A program made the position numbers and the translations under genes. Under the pieces are notes generated by a model. The model was given only the letters and a program-made list of their open reading frames with translations. It was not told the DNA's origin and did no database searches. Shown here one piece after another: positions 27,074-35,733 of a DNA stretch of 64,000 bases. This DNA comes from Aggregatilinea lenta (GTDB taxonomy: Bacteria > Chloroflexota > Anaerolineae > Aggregatilineales > Aggregatilineaceae). Position 1 is the stretch's first letter. The number at the start of each line of letters is the position of its first letter. The stretch spans positions 310,001-374,000 of the forward strand of contig NZ_BFCB01000002.1 of assembly GCF_003569045.1 (NCBI RefSeq). The letters are read 5' to 3'.

Positions 27074-30000
27074 ATGACATCCGGCACACGCCGACATTCC
27101 AATCTCCGGCTGGCACTCCTGCCGCTGCTGTTCTTGATGGCAGCAGCGCTGGCGTGCAACCTGACCGGCAACGACGAAGAGAGCGACCAGGGCACTCCGG
27201 TCGGTGGTGATGGACGTCCGGGCGCGCTCGTTCAGGCGCCTGACAACGGCGCGCAGGTGCTGATCAACAGCGACGTGCTGATCTACGCGGTAGCGACCGA
27301 CCCCGTCGGCGTGACGCGCGTCGAGCTGATCGTGGACGACACGGTCATCGCGTCGCAAGCGTCCCCTCAGCTTGAAACCGGCGACAAGGAATTTGAGGTC
27401 TTGTTCCGCTGGCAGCCGACGAGCCTCGGCCCGGAACAGCTCACCGTGCTACCCTGGCGCGGCGACGTGCGCGGCGATCCGCAGACGATCGAGCTAACCG
27501 CCCGCCAGCGCGCGAACCTCATCACCCAGACGCCGGGGTCAACGCAGGCAACGATCCCCTTCCTGACGGCGACGCAGGTCGCGCAGGACCGCACCTGCCG
27601 CGTGCAGATCACAGTCGGCTCGCTCAGCGTGCGCCAGGGTCCCGGCCTGGTTTATAACGTCATCGATCAGGTCACCATTGGCCAGATTCTCGGCGTGACG
27701 GGCCGCCAGCTCTACCCGGATTCGTGGTGGCAGGTCTACTACAACGGGCGCTATGGCTGGGTGAGCGGCTACTACGTGAACCAGCTCGGCGACTGCTCGA
27801 CCATCGGAATCGCCCTGCCCCCGGCCACGCCGACGCTGCGCCCCAACACGACGCCGCCGACCGTGCAGCCGACCAATACGCCGCTGCCGCCGTCACCGAC
27901 GCCGATCATCATCACCGCGACACCCCTTCCGCCGGGCAGCCCGACTGTGACGCCCAGCCCGGAGCCGTGCCGCGTGCGAATCAACGTGGACGGTCTGCCG
28001 GTCTACAGCGGCCCCGGCACCAACTACACCCGCATGACGATCCTCAGCGCCGGTCAGGTGTTCCCGCTCATCGCGCGGGATACGCTCGCACAGTGGTGGC
28101 AGATCGCCATCGCGGGTACCTACGGCTGGGTCCAGGCGTCCAACACGACTCTGACCGGGAGCTGCACGACGATCCCGATCGGCGCGATCCCGCCAACGCC
28201 AACCAATACACCGTCCGCGACGGCGGTCCCACCCACTGCGACCCCGACCAACACGGCGACCGGCGTGCCGCCGACCGCGACCAATACCGGCACAGCAACC
28301 GCGATGCCGACTGACACGGCGACGCCAACTGACACGGCAACCAATACCGACACCCCGACGGCGACCGATACCGGCGCGCCAACCGCGACACCGACGGACA
28401 CGCCCACGGCGACGGATACGGGTGCGCCGACCGCGACACCGACGGATACACCCACTGCGACGGATACCGGCGCGCCCACGGCGACCGACACCGACACGCC
28501 GGAACCGACCGCGACCGACACCGAAACAGCGATCCCGACGGCGACGGATACCGGCGCGCCCACGGCTACCGACACCCCGATCCCCACGGATACGGATACG
28601 CCGGAGCCGACGGCAACCGACACCGCCGTGCCGACCGAGACGAACACACCCGAACCCACGGCAACGGATACGCCAGAGCCGACCGAAACGCCCGTTCCGA
28701 ACGAGCCGCCGGTGGTCGAGCCGATCAACGCGCAGCAGTTGAACGTGGGCGAATCGAGCACGGTGAACTACACCGCGTCCGATCCTGAAGGCGGCGTCTT
28801 GAACGTCAGCGCGCAGTCGAGCGCGCCGGACATCGTCGCCGTCACGCAGCCGGAGAGCGGCAGCTTCCAGATCGAGGGCCTCGCGCCCGGCACGGCGATG
28901 GTTACCCTGCTCGCGCAGGACGGCGAAGGCGCGCAGAACAGCGCTTCGTTCGAGGTGACGGTCATCCAGCCCAACCAGAAGCCGCTCATCGACCCGATCG
29001 CCCCGCAGCAGATCAACGCGGGCGAAACCGGCGGCGTGCCGTACAACGCGTCCGATCCGGAAGGCGACTCGCTGACGGCGATCGCGCAGTCCGATAACGA
29101 CAGCGTGGTTCAGGCCAGCATCGCCGAGGGTAATGTCATCGCCCTGACCGCAGGCCAGCCGGGTACCGCTTCGGTGACCGTCACCGTCAGCGATCCGGGC
29201 GGTCTGACGGCCAGCACCACCTTCCAGGTCACGGTCATCCAGCCCAACCAGCCGCCCACTATCGACCCGATCGCGCCGCAGCAGTTGAACGCGGGCGAAT
29301 CCGGCGGCGTGCCGTATAACGCATCCGATCCAGAAGGCGATCCGCTGACGGCGATCGCGCAGTCCGATAACGACGGCGTGGTTCAGGCCAGCATCGCCGA
29401 GGGTAATGTCATCGCCCTGACCGCAGGCCAGCCGGGTACCGCTTCGGTGACCGTCACCGTCAGCGATCCGGGCGGTCTGACGGCCAATACCACCTTCCAG
29501 GTCACGGTCATCCAGCCCAACCAGCCGCCCACTATCGACCCGATCGCGCCGCAGCAGATCAACGCAGGCGAATCCGGCGGCGTGCCGTACAACGCGTCCG
29601 ATCCGGAAGGCGATCCGCTCAGTGCGGTCGCACAGTCCGATAACGACGGCGTGGTCCAGGCCAGCATCGCCGAGGGCAGCATCGTGGCGCTGACTACCGG
29701 ACAGCCCGGTACAGCAACCGTGACCGTCACCGTCAGCGATCCGGGCGGTCTGACGGCCAATACCACCTTCCAGGTGACCGTCATCCAGCCGAACCAGCCG
29801 CCCGCCATCGACGGCATTGCGCCGCAGGCGATGCAGACCGGCGACCAGCTGGATGTGCCCTACAACGCGTCCGACCCGGACGGCGATCCGCTGACGGCGG
29901 TCGCGCAGTCCGATAACCCCGGCGTGGTCGATGCCTCGATCGCCGAGGGCAATGTGGTCCACTTGAGTGCGACCGGCCCCGGCACGGCGACCGTCGCCGT

Positions 30001-31447
30001 GACTGTGCAGGACGACGAAGGCGCGCCCGCAAGCACGTCCTTCACCGTCACCGTCGAGCAGCCCAACCAGCAACCCGACATTCAGGCCATCGAAGCGCAG
30101 ACGCTCGGCCTGGGCGAGTCGCGCGACGTGGCGTTCACCGCCTCCGACCCGGACGGCGATCCGCTGACGGCGCTGGCCCAGGTCGATAACCCGGCCATCG
30201 TGACCGCGACGGTCACGCAGCCGGGCGTGGTCAATCTCGTCGCCAACGGCCCCGGCACGGCCTCGGTCGTGGTGGCCGTGGACGACGGGCGCGGCGGCAC
30301 AGACAGCACCACCTTCCAGGTCACGGTCGAGCAGCCCAACCAGCCGCCGATCGTGAACGAGATCGGGCCGCAGGTGATGGACCCCGGCACGACGCTGGAC
30401 GTCGCGTACGGCGCGTCCGATCCTGAAGGCGCAGGCATCGCCGTCACCGCGCAGTCGGACGATCCGAACGTGGTGCAGCCCGGCCAGCCGGAAAGCGGCA
30501 TCGTGACCCTGACGGCAGTCAACCCCGGCACGGCGACGATCACCATCACCGCGCAGGACGCACAGGGCGCGACCGGCTCGACCAGCTTCACGGTCACGGT
30601 CAACACCCCGGCAGAGCCGACCGCAGTGGCCCAGGCCCCCACGCCCAGCGTGGACCTGAACGAGGTCCCGGTCCTCACGCCAATCGAAGACGACGTGCGG
30701 GACACCGCCGAGCAGATCTACGATCAGGGCCAGTCGCTCCAGCCGCCCGCCAATACCGGCGTGTTCAGCGCCGTGGGCGATACCCCGCCCGCCGCGCTGA
30801 TGTCCGACCTGGGCGACGCGCAGGGCGACTTCAGCGGCCTGTCGGACGGCGATGAGCTATTCGCCCTCGTCAACGACTTCACGCTGGCCCCGCTGAGTAC
30901 CGGCGGCAACAGCTTCACCCAGGGCGGCGCGCTCGCCAGCAACCCGAACTGGACCGCAGGCGACCTGCTCGACCCGGCCAACGCCGATCCGAACGTTTGC
31001 CCCGGCGAAACGCCGCTCGGCTGTGAGCTGCGCGTCAACCGACCCGCCGTGGTGTTCGTCTTCGCCGGGCGCAACGACGCCTTCGCAGGCACGCCGATCG
31101 ACCAGTTCGAAGCGGAGCTGACGCAGGTGGTCCAGACGATCGTCAACGCCGGGGCGATCCCGGTCCTGACGACCATCCCCGGCGATCCGAGCGTCTATAC
31201 CGGCGTGCCGCCGTACAACGCGGTTATCGCCACCCTCGCGGACGACAACGACCTGCCGCTGATCAACGTCTGGCGCGCGATCAACGACAACGTGCCGGCG
31301 TCGGTCCAGGGCGATCTCACGCTGAGCAGCTTCGGCGCGAACGACGTATTCTCGTCCGACGCGCTGAACAACTACGGCGTTCCGGTCCGCAACGTCCAGG
31401 TGCTGCGTATGCTGCGCAACCTCCAGCAGGAAGTGCTGAATCCGTAG
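27074..31447 (+). CDS. Large surface lipoprotein: SH3 domains, Pro-Thr stalk, seven 91-residue repeats, degenerate SGNH-like C-terminus
   Basis: A 1457-residue protein starting MTSGTRRHSNLRLALLPLLF after an AGGAGGGG site. The signal peptide ends in a lipobox AALAC. In order it has an Ig-like region (residues 45-140), an SH3-like domain (about 177-245), a Pro-Thr linker, a second SH3-like domain (about 297-362), a Thr/Pro stalk of TPT/TDT repeats (about 372-540) and seven 91-residue cadherin/Ig-like units (about 540-1175, with QPNQPPTIDPIAPQQ and NASDPEGDPLTA). The C-terminal region has FSAVGDT (about 1230) and VFAGRND (about 1333), resembling SGNH-hydrolase blocks I and III, but the nucleophile serine is T. 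It is probably an adhesin-like or wall-binding surface protein without obvious catalysis. Confidence 0.85.
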   Translation: MTSGTRRHSNLRLALLPLLFLMAAALACNLTGNDEESDQGTPVGGDGRPGALVQAPDNGAQVLINSDVLIYAVATDPVGVTRVELIVDDTVIASQASPQLETGDKEFEVLFRWQPTSLGPEQLTVLPWRGDVRGDPQTIELTARQRANLITQTPGSTQATIPFLTATQVAQDRTCRVQITVGSLSVRQGPGLVYNVIDQVTIGQILGVTGRQLYPDSWWQVYYNGRYGWVSGYYVNQLGDCSTIGIALPPATPTLRPNTTPPTVQPTNTPLPPSPTPIIITATPLPPGSPTVTPSPEPCRVRINVDGLPVYSGPGTNYTRMTILSAGQVFPLIARDTLAQWWQIAIAGTYGWVQASNTTLTGSCTTIPIGAIPPTPTNTPSATAVPPTATPTNTATGVPPTATNTGTATAMPTDTATPTDTATNTDTPTATDTGAPTATPTDTPTATDTGAPTATPTDTPTATDTGAPTATDTDTPEPTATDTETAIPTATDTGAPTATDTPIPTDTDTPEPTATDTAVPTETNTPEPTATDTPEPTETPVPNEPPVVEPINAQQLNVGESSTVNYTASDPEGGVLNVSAQSSAPDIVAVTQPESGSFQIEGLAPGTAMVTLLAQDGEGAQNSASFEVTVIQPNQKPLIDPIAPQQINAGETGGVPYNASDPEGDSLTAIAQSDNDSVVQASIAEGNVIALTAGQPGTASVTVTVSDPGGLTASTTFQVTVIQPNQPPTIDPIAPQQLNAGESGGVPYNASDPEGDPLTAIAQSDNDGVVQASIAEGNVIALTAGQPGTASVTVTVSDPGGLTANTTFQVTVIQPNQPPTIDPIAPQQINAGESGGVPYNASDPEGDPLSAVAQSDNDGVVQASIAEGSIVALTTGQPGTATVTVTVSDPGGLTANTTFQVTVIQPNQPPAIDGIAPQAMQTGDQLDVPYNASDPDGDPLTAVAQSDNPGVVDASIAEGNVVHLSATGPGTATVAVTVQDDEGAPASTSFTVTVEQPNQQPDIQAIEAQTLGLGESRDVAFTASDPDGDPLTALAQVDNPAIVTATVTQPGVVNLVANGPGTASVVVAVDDGRGGTDSTTFQVTVEQPNQPPIVNEIGPQVMDPGTTLDVAYGASDPEGAGIAVTAQSDDPNVVQPGQPESGIVTLTAVNPGTATITITAQDAQGATGSTSFTVTVNTPAEPTAVAQAPTPSVDLNEVPVLTPIEDDVRDTAEQIYDQGQSLQPPANTGVFSAVGDTPPAALMSDLGDAQGDFSGLSDGDELFALVNDFTLAPLSTGGNSFTQGGALASNPNWTAGDLLDPANADPNVCPGETPLGCELRVNRPAVVFVFAGRNDAFAGTPIDQFEAELTQVVQTIVNAGAIPVLTTIPGDPSVYTGVPPYNAVIATLADDNDLPLINVWRAINDNVPASVQGDLTLSSFGANDVFSSDALNNYGVPVRNVQVLRMLRNLQQEVLNP
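28961..30598 (+). repeat. Tandem 273-bp coding repeats
   Basis: Units begin at 28961, 29234, 29507, 29780, 30053 and 30326, exactly 273 bp (91 codons) apart. An earlier, more diverged unit lies near 28690. The units at 28961, 29234 and 29507 are nearly identical at DNA level, including synonymous positions, which points to recent duplication or gene conversion. Confidence 0.9.
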
Positions 31448-31806
31448 TGTGAAAGGCAGGGATTGGGGAATGGGGATCGGGAAATAGGGAAAAGCAAGGG
31501 CAAAGGCGGACCTCACCCCCGGCCCCTCTCCAATCAAGTTGGAGAGGGGAGAAAACAGGGTCCGGTGGATTTTGTCAGGGGCGGGCTAGAAACCCGCCCT
31601 TTTTGCTGCGCAGGAATCGTTCAAGAGAGGGCGTCACAACGGGAACCTGCGGGGAGGAAGGCAAACCTCCCCACGCAACACGAGTTGCACGGGAACTTCG
31701 GAAAAGAAACGGGTAGAGCAAGCTCTACCCCGCCGGAAGGGCAATCAGATGGTTTTGGGCGAACGCCGCTGCCTGAGCGCCCGCGCTGCAGCGTTTCGCT
31801 GGCCGA
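31448..31806. repeat. Intergenic region with stacked palindromic repeats
   Basis: No gene is seen. It contains the hairpin family copy at 31511-31551 (CCCCTCTCCAA..TTGGAGAGGGG), a GGGCGGG..CCCGCCC terminator, a CCCACGCAAC..GTTGCACGGG stem near 31670-31692, and the perfect palindrome GGGTAGAGCAAGCTCTACCC at 31711-31730. Confidence 0.65.
31579..31604 (+). terminator. Probable terminator after the large lipoprotein gene
   Basis: GGGCGGG and CCCGCCC arms with an 8-nt loop followed by TTTTT, about 130 bp after the stop codon. The same GGGCGGGTTN..AACCCGCCC motif occurs in other gaps, so it may be a repeat co-opted as a terminator. Confidence 0.6.
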
Positions 31807-32139
31807 TTACGCGATGCCCAGCACGGTTTGCAGCTTGAGCGCCAGGCCCATGTCGCCCTGCACCTTGATCTTGCCCTGCATGAACGCGGTCATCGGGTTG
31901 AGCTGCCCATTGACCAGCGCCAGAAAATCCTCCGACGACGAGCGCAGCGTCATCGTGGGCGCCTCGTGCATGCCCTCGTGCGCCTCGACCTGCTGGTTCG
32001 CAACCTTGACCCAGTAATTTCCGCCAGTATCGCCGCTCAGCACAAACTGAAACACGGCGTCCATGCCTTCGGCCTTGTCCGGGTGGAACCCTTCTTCAAT
32101 GTGCGTGAATACTTCGTCGACCGAATTCACCTGTGGCAT
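31807..32139 (-). CDS. SCP2 sterol-carrier-domain protein
   Basis: A 110-residue protein covering a single SCP2 domain: MPQVNSVDEVFTHIEEGFHP at the start, a central sheet AVFQFVLSGDTGGNYWVKVA, then the typical APTMTLRSSSEDFLALVNGQ and LNPMTAFMQGKIKVQGDMGL. The family binds lipids in a hydrophobic tunnel and is often a stand-alone cytoplasmic protein. AGGAGG precedes the ATG. It is divergent from the esterase gene. The ligand is unknown. Confidence 0.9.
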   Translation of the reverse strand: MPQVNSVDEVFTHIEEGFHPDKAEGMDAVFQFVLSGDTGGNYWVKVANQQVEAHEGMHEAPTMTLRSSSEDFLALVNGQLNPMTAFMQGKIKVQGDMGLALKLQTVLGIA

Positions 32140-32277
32140 GCCCTATCCTCCTGCCTTTGAGAAGTCTGTCACAGCCGGGTAATTGACCCTAACTATAACA
32201 GCACACTGCCCCATTTCCTAGCGCGGCGGCGCGCCCGGCTCTCACCCGACGCTCGCCCGACAACTGGCCCGCCGCTA

Positions 32278-32306
32278 TTGCCCGCCGGAGAGGCGTCCGC
32301 TACAAT
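32278..32306 (+). promoter_or_regulatory. Sigma-70-like promoter of esterase operon
   Basis: TTGCCC (32278-32283), a 17-bp spacer and TACAAT (32301-32306). The predicted start near 32313 leaves a short leader with AAGGAGG before the GTG at 32334. Confidence 0.6.
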
Positions 32307-32333
32307 TCGAGCCGGAACAGAAGGAGGAAACGC

Positions 32334-33344
32334 GTGTCTGACAGTCCGAGCCGCGTCGTACAACCTGTCGTCGTCTGTGCCGCCCTGCGCGACAATCCGC
32401 TGGGCGATCCCGCCGAACGCCGCGTCGCCATCTACCTGCCGCCCGGCTACGATGACGACCCAACGCGCCGCTACCCGTCGCTCTACCTGCTCAGCAGCCA
32501 CGGCAGCACCGGCCCCGCCCTGCTGAACTGGCAGCCCTGGGACGTGTCGATCGTGCAGCAGCTCGACGCGCTGATCGCGTCCGGGCGCATGGCCCCGGCC
32601 ATCGTCGTCATGCCAGATTTGTGGACGCGCTTTGGCAGCTCGCAGTTCATCAACTCGGCGGGCATCGGGCGCTACGAAGACGCGCTGGTCGGGGAGATCG
32701 TGCCGTTCGTGGATACACAGTACCGCACGCTGCCGGACGCGACCCATCGCGGCGTGGTCGGGCGCAGCAGCGGCGGCTACGGCGCGCTGGTCCAGGCCAT
32801 GCACCACCCGGAGGTCTTCGGCGCGTTCGCCTGCCACAGCGGCGACCTGTACTGGGAATATACCTGCCTGCCGGGCCTGTCGAAGATGCACCAGCAGATC
32901 GCGCAGGTTGGCGGCCTGGACGCCTTCATCCGCGACATCCCATCGATCCGGCCCAAAGGCGGCGCGTTCTGGGAGCTGGTGATGACCGTCTGCTGGGCGG
33001 CGGCCTTCGGCGACAACCCCGACGCGCCGCACGGCTTCGACCTACCCATCGACCCCGACACAGGCGCGCTGGACGAAACCGTCTGGGCGCGGTGGCTGGC
33101 GCACGATCCGCTGCGCAAGCTGGATGATCCGGCCTACGCGGACGCCCTGCGCGGCGCGCGGCTGGCCTTCATCGACGTGGGCAGTTACGACGAGTACCAG
33201 CTTCAGGTCGGGGCGCGGCTGCTGCACCGCAAGCTCGACGCGCTCGGCATCGCGCATGAGTACCAGGAATTCCCCGACGGGCATCGCGGCACGCACTACC
33301 GCTACGAGACGTCCCTGCCGCTGCTGGCCGAGGCGCTCAGGTGA
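32334..33344 (+). CDS. Esterase-D/enterochelin-esterase-like alpha/beta hydrolase
   Basis: A 336-residue protein of the putative esterase family (PF00756 type). The N-terminal part has RVAIYLPPGYDDDPTRRYPS and LYLLSSHGSTG; the nucleophile elbow is VVGRSSGGYGALV. A late histidine lies in FPDGHRGTHYRYET and an acidic candidate in IDVGSYDEYQL. No signal peptide is seen. GTG at 32334 is the start, placed 5 bp after AAGGAGGA. Its stop overlaps the next GTG (GTGA), so it is co-translated with the LysM-M23 lipoprotein. The natural substrate is unknown. Confidence 0.88.
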   Translation: MSDSPSRVVQPVVVCAALRDNPLGDPAERRVAIYLPPGYDDDPTRRYPSLYLLSSHGSTGPALLNWQPWDVSIVQQLDALIASGRMAPAIVVMPDLWTRFGSSQFINSAGIGRYEDALVGEIVPFVDTQYRTLPDATHRGVVGRSSGGYGALVQAMHHPEVFGAFACHSGDLYWEYTCLPGLSKMHQQIAQVGGLDAFIRDIPSIRPKGGAFWELVMTVCWAAAFGDNPDAPHGFDLPIDPDTGALDETVWARWLAHDPLRKLDDPAYADALRGARLAFIDVGSYDEYQLQVGARLLHRKLDALGIAHEYQEFPDGHRGTHYRYETSLPLLAEALR

Positions 33345-34918
33345 CTACGCCTCGCCCCGTCCGCCGCTTGATTACCCCGCTCGGCCTCGCGCTTCTGGCG
33401 CTGGTTGCGGCGGGCTGCTCGCTTGGTACGAGCGGCGAGCGCGTGATCTACGTCACCGCTACACCCTACTATGACGAACAGGGCGAGCTGGTCATCCCGC
33501 CCACGCCCAGTCCCAGCAAGCCGACGCCCCTGCCGATCCAGCCCACGCCCAACCCCACGCGCCCGGTCCCGCAGAGCAGCGGCCTGTACGTGGTCCAGCC
33601 CGGCGACACGCTCGGCACCATCGCCACGCTTTACGGCCTGACCGTCGACGATCTACTGGCGCTCAACTCCCTGGACGACGCCAACACGCTCGAAGTCGGG
33701 CAGACGCTCAACGTGCCCGGCGGCGAGGTCGAGTTCGCGCCGGACTTCAAGCTGATTCCCGACAGCGAGCTGGTGTACAGCCCCGGCGCAAGCAGCTTCA
33801 GCGTGACGGCCTTCGCCAAGTTCCAACAGGGCTTTCTGCGCGCTTATTCCGAGATGATCGACGACAAATCGTGGAGCGGCGTGGAGATCGTGGACTTCGT
33901 CGCGCGCAGCTACAGCGTCAACCCGCGCCTGCTGCTGGCCCTGCTCGAATATCGCGGCGGCTGGATCACCGAGCCGTACCCCGACGACGACCAGCGGGTC
34001 GATTACCCGATGGGCCTCGTCGTCACGGGACGGGAGGGGCTGTATTACCAGATGCTCGACGCCGCCGACGCGCTCAACGCGGGCTATTATGGCTGGAAGT
34101 ATCGCGGCGAGATCTCACTGCCCTTCGGCGAGCAGCGCGTGTTTTACGCCAGTGACGTCAACCCTGGCACGGTCGGCGTGCAGTACATGCTCAGCGTGAC
34201 CACCTCCTACGCCCAGTGGCAGCGCGACGTCAGCGCGGACGGGTTTTACCAGACGTACCTCAACCTGTTCGGCGATCCGTTCGAGGTCGCGGTCGAGCCG
34301 CTGGTCCCGGCCAATTTGCAGCAGCCCCGGCTGACGCTGCCCTTTGCGCCGGGCGAGGAATGGGTCTTTACCGGCGGGCCGCACGGCGGCTACAACAGCG
34401 GATCGGCGTGGTCGGCGGTGGACTTCGCGCCGCCCAAGCCGCCCGACGAGCTGATCAACGCGCAGGGGTCGTGCTACATCTCGCCCTACTGGGTGACGGC
34501 GGCGGCGGACGGCGTGATCGCGCGCAGCGGCAGCGGCTACGTCGTGCTCGACCTGGACGGCGACGGCGACGAGCACACCGGCTGGACGCTGGTCTACCTG
34601 CACATCGACGACTTTGAGATAGTCAAGCCTGGCACCGAGGTCAAAGCGGGCGACCCGCTCGGCCACCCATCGTGCATGGGCGGTTTCAGCAATGGCACGC
34701 ATCTGCACTTCAGCCGCCGCTACAACGGCGAGTGGCTGCCCGTGGAGTGCTCGACATGCGCGCCGGGGGTGACGATCCCGGCGGAAGTGCTCGGCGACTG
34801 GACGATGCGCGGCTACGCCGGGCAGGAATATCAGGGCTATATGACGCGCGAGGGCGACGACGGCTACCGCCAGGCGGACCAGACGCGCGATTTCGGGCAA
34901 AACAAGGTTATGTGGTGA
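33341..34918 (+). CDS. Lipoprotein with LysM and M23-type (lysostaphin-like) peptidase domains
   Basis: A 525-residue protein. The signal peptide ends in lipobox VAAGCSLG (about residue 27). A Pro-rich linker (TPSPSKPTPLPIQPTPNPTR) is followed by a LysM domain (YVVQPGDTLGTIATLYGLTV, about 86-130). A central helical domain with a putative transglycosylase-like helix bundle follows, then an M23 domain from about 345. Metal-ligand candidates are H in GPHGGY, D in AVDFAPP, H in LVYLHID and H in GTHLHFS. It is probably a cell-wall hydrolase. It overlaps both neighbours by 1-4 bp in a three-gene operon. Confidence 0.87.
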   Translation: MTTPRPVRRLITPLGLALLALVAAGCSLGTSGERVIYVTATPYYDEQGELVIPPTPSPSKPTPLPIQPTPNPTRPVPQSSGLYVVQPGDTLGTIATLYGLTVDDLLALNSLDDANTLEVGQTLNVPGGEVEFAPDFKLIPDSELVYSPGASSFSVTAFAKFQQGFLRAYSEMIDDKSWSGVEIVDFVARSYSVNPRLLLALLEYRGGWITEPYPDDDQRVDYPMGLVVTGREGLYYQMLDAADALNAGYYGWKYRGEISLPFGEQRVFYASDVNPGTVGVQYMLSVTTSYAQWQRDVSADGFYQTYLNLFGDPFEVAVEPLVPANLQQPRLTLPFAPGEEWVFTGGPHGGYNSGSAWSAVDFAPPKPPDELINAQGSCYISPYWVTAAADGVIARSGSGYVVLDLDGDGDEHTGWTLVYLHIDDFEIVKPGTEVKAGDPLGHPSCMGGFSNGTHLHFSRRYNGEWLPVECSTCAPGVTIPAEVLGDWTMRGYAGQEYQGYMTREGDDGYRQADQTRDFGQNKVMW

Positions 34919-35733
34919 TGGTTATGGAATTCGTTCGTTCGAGGTTGGTCCGGCAGCGATTCGCGGGTCTGCTCCTGCTGGCGGCGCTGGTCGCGGCGGG
35001 CGGCACGCTCGTTAACAGCGCGATCGCCCGCGCAGATAACGGCGGCGGCGCGCCGGACAGTATGGCGCTGCAAGCCACGCCGATTCAGCTCACGTTCCCC
35101 GCGCCCAGCGCGACGCAAGGACCGCCGACCGGCACGGCGACTCGCACGGCGACCGCCGCGGGACGCCCCGTGATCGAGGCCGTCACCGCGGAAACCAACG
35201 TACGCGCCGGGCCGGACATCAACGAGCCGCGCGTCGCGGTGATAAGCCCCGGCACGCAGTACCCGGTCGTGGGTCGCCGCTTCGACTGGTACCAGATCGA
35301 GATGCCGGAAGCATCCGGCGGCGTCGGCTGGGTCTACAGCGGCGTGGTGACGCTCATCGGCGACGAGGCGGCCATCCCCAACCTGGAACTGGACCAGATC
35401 GCCACGGTCGATCCGTCACTGCAAGCCGTGCAGCAGACCGCCGACTTCGTCACGGCGACGCCCGGCGCGCTCCTGACGCTGACCGCCATCGGGCAAGTCA
35501 CGCCGACTGGAGTCTTCACGTCCGAAGGCGGCGAAGCGGCCACGCTGGAACCCGGCGCGCCGCTGCCGACCTTCACGCCGCCGCCCTTCACCAACACGCC
35601 GATCATCATCCCGCAGGCGTCCGGCGCGACGTCCGAAGCCAGCGACGACGCCATCCCGCCGATCGTGCCTATCCTTGCGCTGGCGGCACTCGGACTGCTG
35701 GGGCTGATGGTCGCGCTCCTGCGTCGTCTGTAA
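34918..35733 (+). CDS. SH3-domain protein with N-terminal signal and C-terminal membrane anchor
   Basis: A 271-residue protein beginning MVMEFVRSRLVRQRFAGLLL. The ATG overlaps the previous stop (TGATG). A signal peptide (to about residue 40) is followed by a Thr-rich linker, an SH3-like module (TNVRAGPDINEPRVAVISPG and SGGVGWVYSGVV), a long low-complexity spacer, and a C-terminal helix IVPILALAALGLLGLMVALL with RRL. It is likely an outward-facing wall-associated membrane protein acting with the co-transcribed LysM-M23 lipoprotein. The longer frame upstream is a shadow of the previous gene. Confidence 0.8.
   Translation: MVMEFVRSRLVRQRFAGLLLLAALVAAGGTLVNSAIARADNGGGAPDSMALQATPIQLTFPAPSATQGPPTGTATRTATAAGRPVIEAVTAETNVRAGPDINEPRVAVISPGTQYPVVGRRFDWYQIEMPEASGGVGWVYSGVVTLIGDEAAIPNLELDQIATVDPSLQAVQQTADFVTATPGALLTLTAIGQVTPTGVFTSEGGEAATLEPGAPLPTFTPPPFTNTPIIIPQASGATSEASDDAIPPIVPILALAALGLLGLMVALLRRL

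Noticed and set aside
28200-28700. Short periodic repeats that might suggest a CRISPR array
   Set aside because: Repeats are in frame, Thr/Pro-coding, with no constant spacer length and no cas genes.
27893-30073. A 726-codon minus-strand frame opposite the lipoprotein repeats
   Set aside because: Its periodicity is only the mirror of the 273-bp sense repeats; the sense strand has lipobox and SH3 domains.
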